This document shows positions 16,802 to 23,629 of a stretch of 64,000 nucleotides of DNA, in pieces. The notes beneath the pieces are model-generated. The model made no database searches, had not been told where the DNA came from, and was given only the letters and a program-made list of their open reading frames with translations. Positions within the stretch are counted from its first letter, which is position 1. Every line of letters starts with the position of its first letter. Source of the DNA: Celeribacter naphthalenivorans (GTDB taxonomy: Bacteria; Pseudomonadota; Alphaproteobacteria; Rhodobacterales; Rhodobacteraceae); contig NZ_JAIVLK010000002.1 in assembly GCF_020524585.1 (NCBI RefSeq), forward strand, positions 434,001 through 498,000. Reading direction: 5' to 3'. The position numbers and the translations under genes are program-made.

Positions 16802-16986
16802 GCCGGGCGCCCTCCGTCGATCACGGCCATGGATTGGACCAGCATGCGGCCCGAGTTCATGGTCTGGCCTTTGCTGCGCATGAGGGTGCGCCATGCCAGC
16901 GTGCGCACGGTGGCGGTGAAGAGGTGGCCGTTCAGAGCGACGTGACGCGCCCCGTCAGGTGTGGTTGCAAGGTGAGAAGATTGCAT
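16798..16986 (-). CDS. First gene of the leftward early operon, unknown function
   Basis: A 62-aa soluble protein preceded by a strong ribosome site (AGGAGG, 17,000 region) and by two repressor operators at 17,017 and 17,048. This makes it the promoter-proximal gene of the leftward operon under repressor control. No domain recognised. Confidence 0.6.
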   Translation of the reverse strand: MQSSHLATTPDGARHVALNGHLFTATVRTLAWRTLMRSKGQTMNSGRMLVQSMAVIDGGRPA

Positions 16987-17016
16987 CTGTGTGCCTCCTG
17001 TTGATGGGAGGCAAGA

Positions 17017-17035
17017 AATACGGAAAAATCGTATT
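17017..17035. promoter_or_regulatory. Repressor operator OL1
   Basis: AATACG-GAAAAAT-CGTATT, a perfect 6-7-6 inverted repeat just upstream of the leftward early operon; one of four related 19-bp sites flanking the repressor gene. Confidence 0.8.
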
Positions 17036-17047
17036 AGTCAAACCAAA

Positions 17048-17066
17048 AGTGCGAAAAAATCGTATT
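17048..17066. promoter_or_regulatory. Repressor operator OL2
   Basis: AGTGCG-AAAAAAT-CGTATT, same 6-7-6 layout as the site 31 bp away (start to start); its left half carries the GCG variant also seen in the sites at 17,538 and 17,579. Confidence 0.75.
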
Positions 17067-17215
17067 TATCGTGTTCGGCGCTTTCCAACTGCGATCTTGC
17101 AAATTAGAACAAAGCAAGAACATGTGGGGGAATCGAATGTGGCCACGAGTTATTGCACACGTGCTTTTGCCGCTAGGGGTGAATTTAAATTGGGTTTTTG
17201 CGCCTTTGGTTTGGC

Positions 17216-17521
17216 TTAGAGTTCGGAAAGATTGCGAAGGATCGCGTCGCGAGTATCTGCGGGAAGTCGAGATGGGTCGCCGCCAAGGATGAAATTGAAA
17301 TCAACCTGATGGTTTGCGAGGTAATAGCTCATCATTTTAACTGATGGTGCGCCAGATTGTTCTTGGGATCGGAAGGTCGTGTATTTGATACCCGCGTGTT
17401 CGGCGAGTTCCTTTTGGGTCATGTTCGTGGTTGCAAGTCTAGTTGCAACCAGTCGCCTGTGAATGGCTTCTGGCGACGTGTTTCCGCGCTGCGTTAGCTT
17501 TTCGATCTGTTCGTAATCCAT
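17216..17521 (-). CDS. CI-like phage repressor (XRE helix-turn-helix)
   Basis: A 101-aa DNA-binding protein. MTQKELAEHAGIKYTTFRSQEQ (about residues 34-55) is a helix-turn-helix of the XRE/lambda-repressor type. There is no LexA-like autocleavage domain, so release from lysogeny would need an antirepressor or another signal. Four operator-like sites lie on both sides of the gene, which fits control of the leftward operon, of the Cro-like gene and of itself. A Cro-like role is possible, but its orientation opposite to the replication genes favours the repressor. Confidence 0.8.
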   Translation of the reverse strand: MDYEQIEKLTQRGNTSPEAIHRRLVATRLATTNMTQKELAEHAGIKYTTFRSQEQSGAPSVKMMSYYLANHQVDFNFILGGDPSRLPADTRDAILRNLSEL

Positions 17522-17537
17522 AAGTGTAAATTGCCTC

Positions 17538-17556
17538 GATACGATTTTTTCGCATC
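17538..17556. promoter_or_regulatory. Repressor operator OR1
   Basis: GATACG-ATTTTTT-CGCATC, almost the exact reverse complement of the site at 17,048; located in the divergent promoter region between repressor and Cro-like gene. Confidence 0.8.
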
Positions 17557-17578
17557 ATTTTTCGTCCGCACCGTTGCA

Positions 17579-17597
17579 AATACGAAATTGTCGCACT
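17579..17597. promoter_or_regulatory. Repressor operator OR2
   Basis: AATACG-AAATTGT-CGCACT, same 6-7-6 layout, 12 bp before the start codon of the Cro-like gene at 17,609. Confidence 0.72.
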
Positions 17598-17608
17598 AAA
17601 GCCGATTT

Positions 17609-17842
17609 ATGGCACATGATGTTCGCAGTTTTATCTCGGACCTTGGCGGATACCGTTCCGTAGCTCTTCGGCTCGGAAAGAAACCGACGACGGTTCACAC
17701 CCATATGCAGGCCGGAGCGCTTCCGGCGGCGTGGTATGACGCATTGTGCGATCTCGCGCGCGAGCTGGGGAAGGCTGAGCCGAAGCGCGCATTTTTCTCT
17801 TTCGTGCCTCTTGTGGCGTTGCCAGAGGAGAAGGCCGCATGA
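17609..17842 (+). CDS. Cro/YdaS-like phage regulator
   Basis: A 77-aa protein with a helix-turn-helix GGYRSVALRLGKKPTTVHTHM (about residues 13-33) followed by LPAAWYDALCDLARE, the usual pattern of Cro/YdaS-type antirepressors that open the rightward early operon. It is divergent from the repressor and downstream of two operator sites. Confidence 0.75.
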   Translation: MAHDVRSFISDLGGYRSVALRLGKKPTTVHTHMQAGALPAAWYDALCDLARELGKAEPKRAFFSFVPLVALPEEKAA

Positions 17843-17947
17843 TCTGCGCTTTCCTTCATCGTTTCATCCTCACATTTGTTGCCGACTGCCCTCATGAAGT
17901 GTCATGCGCGGGCGTCTGTCATGTGAACTCGACGGGGTGTTTTTGAC

Positions 17948-18421
17948 ATGCGCGGCGTACGGGCAGGGTCCGTTCAAAGCGCGGTGCGGGCGGCGTTTTC
18001 GTCGGTCGGCGGGTTGGAAAACGCGTCTGTCGATTTGGGCGTTTCGGTGTCCACGCTGTCCTATGGCACGTCCGTAGACGAGGCGCGGCCCGGAGGCTTA
18101 GGGGTGAATTACCTCGACCGCCTCGGACGCATGCATCGCGCGGCGGCTTTGCCGCTGGCTCAGCATTTTTCGACCTTGGCGGGCGGGTTCTTTCAGCCGG
18201 TCGATCTGACCGGGCTAGACGGGGTGGCGATCCACGATCTGACCGCCGAGTTTTCCGAGGTTTTGCGGGACTATGCGGCTGCGCATTCGCCCGCTTCACC
18301 AGACCCGACGGGCTACACCGACGACGAGCTGCGCAAGATGATCGAAAGCCTTTCGCGCCTGTCCAAGGCCACCGCTCGGCTGCGCGCCGGGCTGGTGGAG
18401 AGTTTGGAGGGGCGGGGATGA
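17948..18421 (+). CDS. Phage regulator-like protein with N-terminal HTH
   Basis: A 157-aa protein. Residues 20-45 (GGLENASVDLGVSVSTLSYGT) look like a helix-turn-helix, followed by a helical central part and a C-terminal coiled segment (ELRKMIESLSRLSKATARLR). The position after a Cro-like gene resembles a CII-like activator or another early regulator; this is an inference from order. It ends 2 bp from the stop of the convergent HIRAN gene. Confidence 0.65.
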   Translation: MRGVRAGSVQSAVRAAFSSVGGLENASVDLGVSVSTLSYGTSVDEARPGGLGVNYLDRLGRMHRAAALPLAQHFSTLAGGFFQPVDLTGLDGVAIHDLTAEFSEVLRDYAAAHSPASPDPTGYTDDELRKMIESLSRLSKATARLRAGLVESLEGRG

Positions 18422-18423
18422 TG

Positions 18424-18978
18424 TCAGGCGTTTTTCAAGAACAGTTTACGGTCGGCGGCTTTGGGGTAGAGCAGGGCAAAGCGAATAAAGACAGCTTGCC
18501 CATTGCTTTTCTGTCCGATGGTGCGCAACCGTGCTTTCAGCGGGAGGCCGTCGGTAAATTCTGCTGCAACTTGAGCGGAGATCGTGGCGGGTACGTAGCC
18601 GAGAAGGTTTGCTGTCGCGCTTTGGTTGGGCTTGCCAAAGACAGCCAGGGCGTTCGCGTCTTCGGGGTTGTCTGGTTCTCTGCGGATCTCCAATTCGGCG
18701 GTCGATCTGTCGAACCTGCCGAAAAAGTCCTCGGTGCGGCCTTCAATGTTAACGCCCTCGACGGTGATGTCGTTGGCGCCCTTGATGTGCGTGAAGCCAG
18801 CCGGGTTGCTGCGTTCGACGTCCAAGCGTTGCCAATCGTAGGCGGGTTCATAATCCGATTGGAAAATCGGATAGAGCTTATGTTTGCCTTTCCGGTTTGG
18901 CTGGCTCTTCGGTGCAGCTTTTGCGGGCTGTTGTTGGGGCGCAGGTTTGCGGCCAAACAAAAAGCTCAAAAGTCCCAT
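18424..18978 (-). CDS. HIRAN-domain protein
   Basis: A 184-aa protein beginning at the ATG at 18,978 (AAAGGAA upstream). The N-terminus is hydrophobic then Pro/Gln/Lys-rich (about residues 1-35). The C-terminal half (about 90-180) is a HIRAN domain, a small beta-barrel fold that binds DNA ends in HLTF-like proteins: REPDNPEDANALAVFG, then LGYVPATISAQVA. It is the only gene on this strand in the rightward early region, so it has its own promoter and is probably a moron. A DNA-binding role is inferred; a defence or recombination role is possible. Confidence 0.8.
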   Translation of the reverse strand: MGLLSFLFGRKPAPQQQPAKAAPKSQPNRKGKHKLYPIFQSDYEPAYDWQRLDVERSNPAGFTHIKGANDITVEGVNIEGRTEDFFGRFDRSTAELEIRREPDNPEDANALAVFGKPNQSATANLLGYVPATISAQVAAEFTDGLPLKARLRTIGQKSNGQAVFIRFALLYPKAADRKLFLKNA

Positions 18979-19270
18979 ATCAATTTCCTTTCTCAAATCC
19001 GGGCGCAGCGTAGCGCGGGGTGGGTGCCCTGTCGAGCGCGGCGTCTGGGCCTGCCCAAAGCCTCCTCACCTTGTGCGGCGGGCAGGGGCGTGCGCTCCAT
19101 TTCCTCCTCCCAAAGGGGCGCGCGCGTGAATTCGAGATGCGTCGAGCGCGCTTGTGCGCGTTCCGCATGGGCAGCGGGTTCGGGGTGTCACCCGTTGCCC
19201 CGACGGGCGCGGCGGCGATCAGGGGCGAACTTGCCGCCGCGTCCGCAGATTTTCTCAAGAGAGGTGGTTC

Positions 19271-19558
19271 ATGGGCTGTGAATTGAGTGTGGCGCCCGAA
19301 ATCGGGATGGCGGCCACCGATCCAGATCGGGTGCGGCTCATGTGGCTGGCGGCGTTGGTCGAAGGGGTCAACACGGCGCTCGGTCATGGCACAGGGGATA
19401 TTTCCGTCGTGCAGCGCATCGAGGCGGTCGCCTGGATCGGCTCTCCCGATTTTGACGATGTGTGCGGTTTCATCGGCATAGAGCCCTCGGTGGTTCTCAT
19501 GCAGATCGAGACGCTGCGCGAGGCGGGACTGCCGTTTGAGGTGGAGGTGTGGCGATGA
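19271..19558 (+). CDS. Phage early protein, unknown function
   Basis: A 95-aa protein starting at the ATG at 19,271 (MGCELSVAPEIGM...). It is helical with a DFDDVCGFIGIEPSVVLMQIE segment resembling a helix-turn-helix. It lies 28 bp ahead of the replication initiator. The 292 bp before it (18,979-19,270) hold the promoter regions of this gene and of the divergent HIRAN gene, with no clear ORF. Confidence 0.6.
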   Translation: MGCELSVAPEIGMAATDPDRVRLMWLAALVEGVNTALGHGTGDISVVQRIEAVAWIGSPDFDDVCGFIGIEPSVVLMQIETLREAGLPFEVEVWR

Positions 19559-19586
19559 GTACACAATTGCAGGTTGGGGGGACGAA

Positions 19587-20315
19587 ATGAGCCATCGCGC
19601 CACATCTTGGGCTTTCTCTCAGAAGGGTTTGAAGCCCGCGACCAAGTTGATTTTGGTCTATCTGGCAGACTGTCATAACGACCACACTGGGCGTTGTGAT
19701 CCGGCTCAGAAGACATTGGCTGACGGCTGCGGCATGTCCCGCTCCACGGTAAATCTGCACCTTCAAAAGCTCGAAAAGGACGGTCTTATTCGGCGTATCC
19801 AGAGGTCGGACAAGCGAACGAACAAGCAGGAAAATACTCTCTACATTCTGGGCTGCGATGAACAAAAGCCCGTGTCCGAAAACCGGACACGGGATGACGG
19901 CGGTTTTGGATCGCCGCCGGTGGGGCAAAAATCGGGAAAGCCGTGTCCGAATAGTCAGACACGGAAAACAGAAAAGCCGTGTCCGAAAAAATGCGATTCC
20001 CGTGTCCGAAAAAACAGCATTCCCGTGTCCGAACTGTCGGACACGAACCGTAAGTTAACCGTAAATAAACCTCACGCGGGTGCGCGTGGGCGCGAGGGTG
20101 CGCGCGAGGAACCGCCTTCTGAGGTTGTCGGTCAGATCGAGGCTTGGGACACGAAGGTTCAGTCGATCAAGCGGGGGATTGCCGCGATGTGTCGCAACGT
20201 TCGGATGGGGGAAGCTTTGGTCTTCATCAAGGAAGGTTTGGTCACCGTCGAAGAGGCTCGAAAGGTCAATCTGGTCACGATTGCCGACTGTCGGGCTGCT
20301 GGGATCGATGTTTGA
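19587..20315 (+). CDS. Phage replication initiator with HTH domain, contains origin
   Basis: A 242-aa protein starting at the ATG at 19,587 after a GGGGGGA ribosome site. The N-terminal domain (about residues 1-85) is a winged HTH of the helix_turn_helix_36 type (GLKPATKLILVYLAD, LADGCGMSRSTVNLHLQKLEKDGLIRR), as in phage O-like initiators. The middle (about 95-160) is low-complexity and encoded by an iteron array, and the C-terminal part is a short helical domain. Phage O and similar initiators carry their origin in the same place, so I read it as an initiator with internal origin. Confidence 0.85.
   Translation: MSHRATSWAFSQKGLKPATKLILVYLADCHNDHTGRCDPAQKTLADGCGMSRSTVNLHLQKLEKDGLIRRIQRSDKRTNKQENTLYILGCDEQKPVSENRTRDDGGFGSPPVGQKSGKPCPNSQTRKTEKPCPKKCDSRVRKNSIPVSELSDTNRKLTVNKPHAGARGREGAREEPPSEVVGQIEAWDTKVQSIKRGIAAMCRNVRMGEALVFIKEGLVTVEEARKVNLVTIADCRAAGIDV
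19869..20076. repeat. Iteron array inside the initiator gene, probable phage origin
   Basis: Five direct copies of CCGTGTCCGAA (starting at 19,869, 19,940, 19,976, 19,999 and 20,022) and three inverted partners (19,883-19,893; 19,955-19,964; 20,037-20,045) lie in 178 bp. The copies fall in all three reading frames (read as PVSE, PCPN/PCPK and RVRK), so conservation is at DNA level. An AT-richer stretch (20,046-20,072, CGTAAGTTAACCGTAAATAA) follows directly and could be the unwinding element. Confidence 0.85.
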
Positions 20316-20339
20316 GATTTGCTGAGAAAGGGGGCTGAG

Positions 20340-20936
20340 ATGGAAAGGGGTATGCAACAGGTGGAGAGCGGTCGGGCGCGTGTGAAGCGGGTTTTGATCT
20401 CCCCTCTGGAAGCGGGCGGTATGGGGCGCAAGCGCGGGGTGAGTGCGGCGGATCATGAGAAGACGTTGGAGAAGATAGCGGATCGGCTGAGCTACATGAC
20501 CGAGGACGGGTTGAAGGGGTTGGCGATGTATCTGATCCGCATGGCGGGGGAGAAGAACGCCTGGCCCCAGCTCAACATCGTTTTGCGGGCGGCGTGGTCG
20601 ATGGAGGCGCCGCCGCCGCGTGACAATGATTTCTTGCTGAGCCTGATGCGGTCACGGGCGGGCGAGGCGGCTTTGACAGGCGGGTATGCGCTGCAACTCT
20701 ATGCCGCCGCGCGCAAGCTTGGGCCACCGCCGTCGAAGTATGAGGTTTTGCGGCTGCGCGAGAAGGCGCAGGGAGATCGCGACCGCAAGCGGCTGATCGA
20801 GGATCGGATCAAGCGCGGGATCGTAACTGAGGCGGAGCGGGGTTGGCTCGAAGGGTATCTGCGGATGAGTGATGAGGCAGAGGCGTTGATCCGCGAAGGG
20901 ATCGAGAAGCGAGACGCGGAAAGGGATGCGGCATGA
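20340..20936 (+). CDS. Phage protein of unknown function
   Basis: A 198-aa mostly helical protein starting at the ATG at 20,340 (GAAAGGGGG upstream). It has HEKTLEKIADRLSYMTEDGLKG and a highly charged C-terminal half (DRDRKRLIEDRIKRG, EALIREGIEKRDAERD). It follows the initiator closely, so it may assist replication (helicase loader or similar), but no nucleotide-binding motif is seen. Confidence 0.6.
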   Translation: MERGMQQVESGRARVKRVLISPLEAGGMGRKRGVSAADHEKTLEKIADRLSYMTEDGLKGLAMYLIRMAGEKNAWPQLNIVLRAAWSMEAPPPRDNDFLLSLMRSRAGEAALTGGYALQLYAAARKLGPPPSKYEVLRLREKAQGDRDRKRLIEDRIKRGIVTEAERGWLEGYLRMSDEAEALIREGIEKRDAERDAA

Positions 20937-21625
20937 TGCGGGTTGTTTTTGTTGGTGAGAAAGAGCGGGTTGCGCGGGCGGATCGGGCGGATGAGGCCTT
21001 GCGGATTGTGCGCCGGATGGGCGCTGTTCCTTCCGTATGCGGGCCAGAGGTGAAGGAAGCGCCTGCGCGCGGGCCGATCCGTTTGGTGGTGCCGACTGTC
21101 ACGCGGGTTGTCGAGGATGGGGCCAAAGACGCCGAGCGTGTGGCGGTGAGCCATGAGGGCCGCAAGGTCGCGAAGGTGTGCGATGTGTTCGATCTCATGG
21201 AGGTGCGAGCCAAGCGGTCGCTCTTCACGAAAGCGCAGGTCGATGTCGGGCGCCGGTATGGTGCATTGGTCGAACGTCATTCGAAGGGGGCGACGAAGTG
21301 CAGCTCTCTTGAAGCGGTTGGCGGCGGTGGTGCCGGGGCGTTCATGGACGCGTTTCTCGCCGAGGGGCGTGAGATTGCGGCGTTGAAGCGCGCGGCAAGC
21401 TTTGATCGCGAGGGGCGCGAGGTCGTGGCCTTGGAAGTTTGCGGCTCAGGTAAGCGTCGCGTGATCTTGGCGGGCGATCTGGTCGAGCGGGTTTGTGTCG
21501 GGCAGCAAAGCCTGAGTGCGGTTTTGCGGGCGCATTGCGTGTCCAGCAGAGGCGGCCATATTGGTAAACTTAGGGCAGCGCTTGGGGAAGCTTTTGAGCG
21601 AATGAGAGGGATTGGCGCTTTTTGA
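20933..21625 (+). CDS. Phage early/late-switch protein, possibly DUF6456-like
   Basis: A 230-aa protein. Its start overlaps the preceding stop as ATGATG. The C-terminal part contains QVDVGRRYGALVERHSKG, AFMDAFLAEGREIAALKRA and SLSAVLRAHCVSSRGGHIGK, wording similar to alphaproteobacterial phage proteins with a C-terminal HTH-like domain (DUF6456-type). The position just before the late genes would suit a late-gene regulator; this is inference. Confidence 0.55.
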   Translation: MMRVVFVGEKERVARADRADEALRIVRRMGAVPSVCGPEVKEAPARGPIRLVVPTVTRVVEDGAKDAERVAVSHEGRKVAKVCDVFDLMEVRAKRSLFTKAQVDVGRRYGALVERHSKGATKCSSLEAVGGGGAGAFMDAFLAEGREIAALKRAASFDREGREVVALEVCGSGKRRVILAGDLVERVCVGQQSLSAVLRAHCVSSRGGHIGKLRAALGEAFERMRGIGAF

Positions 21626-21677
21626 AGGGCTTAGGCATGATTTTTTCTATGGTTTGATAGGGCAAATCGTTTAGCCT

Positions 21678-21698
21678 TAATAAACGGCGGGTTTATTA
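21678..21698. promoter_or_regulatory. Inverted repeat upstream of low-GC membrane gene
   Basis: TAATAAAC-GGCGG-GTTTATTA is a perfect 8-bp inverted repeat 13 bp before the start codon at 21,711. No T-run follows, so an operator is more likely than a terminator. Confidence 0.5.
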
Positions 21699-21710
21699 GA
21701 GCTTAGACAT

Positions 21711-22556
21711 ATGAAAGTATCATTCATCTACCCTTTGATCGTCTTGGCGAGTGCTCTGGCGACATATATTTTTTTTCGCGTTGTTTACGGGGATGATCCA
21801 AGAGCTCATTTTGGGAAAAGAGCGGCTGGTATAGTCGCCATTTTTTTATTCATCCTGTCGGCTCCTCTTTACCTAGATGAGCTGAAAATCTTGCCGTCGC
21901 GCTGGGTTTACTACCTATCACAAGTTGATGTGTTGAACCGCTGGATGCACCTTGATGCTTACGTTGTTGATGAAAATCAGACTTCAAGTACGAATACGGA
22001 CAAGCAGGACACTGTGATGAATATGCTTGTGGTTGATCAGGAGGCGAGAGATGGCATGTACACAAGTGACCTTCTGCTTACTCAGACATCGCCCCAAGTA
22101 TCATTTGCCTGCAATCCTTTGATGGCTAACGTGAGCATTCTATTCTTTTCGGATGAAGAGGCTACCAGAGAATTTGAAAAGATCTTTGGGAAAGATCCTA
22201 TTTCAACCATTGGAGCTTCTTTTCTGTTTGCATCATCAGGGCGTGCAGCGGTGATTAAGCTCTCTGAGAGTGATATGGTTCAAACACCCACACGGATATT
22301 TTATAGCGATATAGAACGAGTTCAGAAGTGGGAGCTTGAAGCTATCGATAGTATTTTCTCGAGAGCTTTGAAGAATGAGGAAAGCTTTTTTGTGACATTC
22401 GAAAAGGATGGTAAGTCTTGGCAAAGTAAGCTGATTTCAATGGATGGGGCTTGGAAGCGCTGGGTTGACGCCAATAGCCGTAGACTTGGAGTTCCGCTCG
22501 CTAAGAACCATTATTCCGATCATTGCCGAGAAATGGCTGCAAGATTGCCTACATAA
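21711..22556 (+). CDS. Low-GC membrane protein, probable moron
   Basis: A 281-aa protein with two N-terminal membrane spans (about residues 4-25 and 36-55) and a long soluble region with no recognised motif. Its DNA is clearly AT-richer than the flanking phage genes (many AAT, TTT, ATA codons), and it has its own upstream inverted repeat and a terminator downstream at 22,623. This insertion between early and head genes is the classic place for phage morons such as superinfection-exclusion proteins; its function is unknown. Confidence 0.7.
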   Translation: MKVSFIYPLIVLASALATYIFFRVVYGDDPRAHFGKRAAGIVAIFLFILSAPLYLDELKILPSRWVYYLSQVDVLNRWMHLDAYVVDENQTSSTNTDKQDTVMNMLVVDQEARDGMYTSDLLLTQTSPQVSFACNPLMANVSILFFSDEEATREFEKIFGKDPISTIGASFLFASSGRAAVIKLSESDMVQTPTRIFYSDIERVQKWELEAIDSIFSRALKNEESFFVTFEKDGKSWQSKLISMDGAWKRWVDANSRRLGVPLAKNHYSDHCREMAARLPT

Positions 22557-22622
22557 AAATTTATGTTGGAGGGGGTGACAGGTCAGGTCGCGTGACTGTA
22601 GGGATATATCCATCATCCAGAA

Positions 22623-22653
22623 GAACGCCCGCCGGAAACGGTTGGGCGTTTTT
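22623..22653 (+). terminator. Rho-independent terminator
   Basis: AACGCCC pairs with GGGCGTT around a 13-nt loop that holds a small CCG-GAAA-CGG inner stem, then TTTTTC. It closes the early/moron transcript ahead of the HNH gene. Confidence 0.75.
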
Positions 22654-22678
22654 CTTTGTGTGGTCGAAGGGGGAAGAT

Positions 22679-23065
22679 ATGGCGCGGCGTTTGATCTGTG
22701 TCGTGGCTGGGTGCGATGAGCTTGCCGAGCCGGGCGGAAATCGCTGTGCCTGTCATGCCGAAAAACAAGCGCGCAAGATTGCTGAGAGCAAAGCGCGGGT
22801 GAAACGCAGCGATGAGGCGGTGAAGTGGCATAAGCTTTACAGTGATCCGCGCTGGCAAAGGTTGCGTGGCGCGTATCTTGCCCGTCATCCGTTGTGTTCG
22901 GATTGCGGGGAGCTTGGGGTGGTCGTGCCCGCGACGGAAGTCGATCACATCGAGCGCCATATGGGCGATCTCGGCAAGTTCCTTGACTGGGACAATCTGC
23001 AAGGTTTGTGCAAGCGGTGCCATAGTCGCAAGACGGCGCGCGAGGTGTTTCATGGAGCTGAATAA
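22679..23065 (+). CDS. Phage HNH endonuclease
   Basis: A 128-aa protein starting at the ATG at 22,679 after GAAGGGGGA. It has a CxxC pair (CSDCGE), the HNH core VDHIERH, N in WDNLQ, and a second CxxC (LCKRCH) with SRKT. HNH nucleases next to P27-type terminases assist DNA packaging in many cohesive-end phages. The N-terminal cysteines CVVAGCDELAEPGGNRCACH may bind another zinc. Confidence 0.9.
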   Translation: MARRLICVVAGCDELAEPGGNRCACHAEKQARKIAESKARVKRSDEAVKWHKLYSDPRWQRLRGAYLARHPLCSDCGELGVVVPATEVDHIERHMGDLGKFLDWDNLQGLCKRCHSRKTAREVFHGAE

Positions 23066-23188
23066 GGGGGGGTATCCTGAAAATCCGGGGCGGAAACGTC
23101 TCACCGGAGAGGGGACAATTCTTTTTGCGGCTCTGTAATTGAGGAAAAAAGCCCACTTTTCAGGAGGGTTAGGAGAAAGGGGAATGAA

Positions 23189-23629
23189 ATGAAAGGGCCG
23201 AAACCGAAGCCTAACAATGTCATCCCCATGAAGGGCGATGCGTCGAGGTCGGTGCCGGAGCCGTTGGCCTTCCTGTCGGATGAGGGCAAAGACGTCTGGC
23301 AGCGGCTCGCACCGGAGATGGTCAAACTGGATCGTCTCAAGCCGCAGTATTGCGATCTGTTCGGCGCCTATTGCGAGGCTGCTGCGGATCTCATGCGGTT
23401 CACGATCCAACTTGTCGACGGGCGCTATAACTACACCTCTCAGACCCGCAATGGGGAGCAGGAAAAGAAAGCCGCCGCTTGGGGGCAACGGCAAGAGGCC
23501 ATCGCAAATCTGCGTCAGATTGGCGCCCTGTTCGGCATGTCGCCAGTGGACGAACAGCGGCTCTCGGATGGCGGGCAAGGAAGCTTGCTCGATGAGCTGG
23601 CACGGGCGGTGCGCGGTGAATCCGCTTGA
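23189..23629 (+). CDS. terS: Terminase small subunit, P27 family
   Basis: A 146-aa P27-family small terminase: basic KGPKPKPNNVIPMKGDAS start, LSDEGKDVWQRLAPEMVKL, then helices around YCDLFGAYCEAAADL. It recognises phage DNA for packaging. The terL GTG start lies inside its last codons, a coupling typical of the pair. Confidence 0.92.
   Translation: MKGPKPKPNNVIPMKGDASRSVPEPLAFLSDEGKDVWQRLAPEMVKLDRLKPQYCDLFGAYCEAAADLMRFTIQLVDGRYNYTSQTRNGEQEKKAAAWGQRQEAIANLRQIGALFGMSPVDEQRLSDGGQGSLLDELARAVRGESA

Noticed and set aside
19869-20046. CRISPR array
   Set aside because: Repeats are 11 bp, partly inverted, unevenly spaced and inside a coding sequence; no cas genes are seen.
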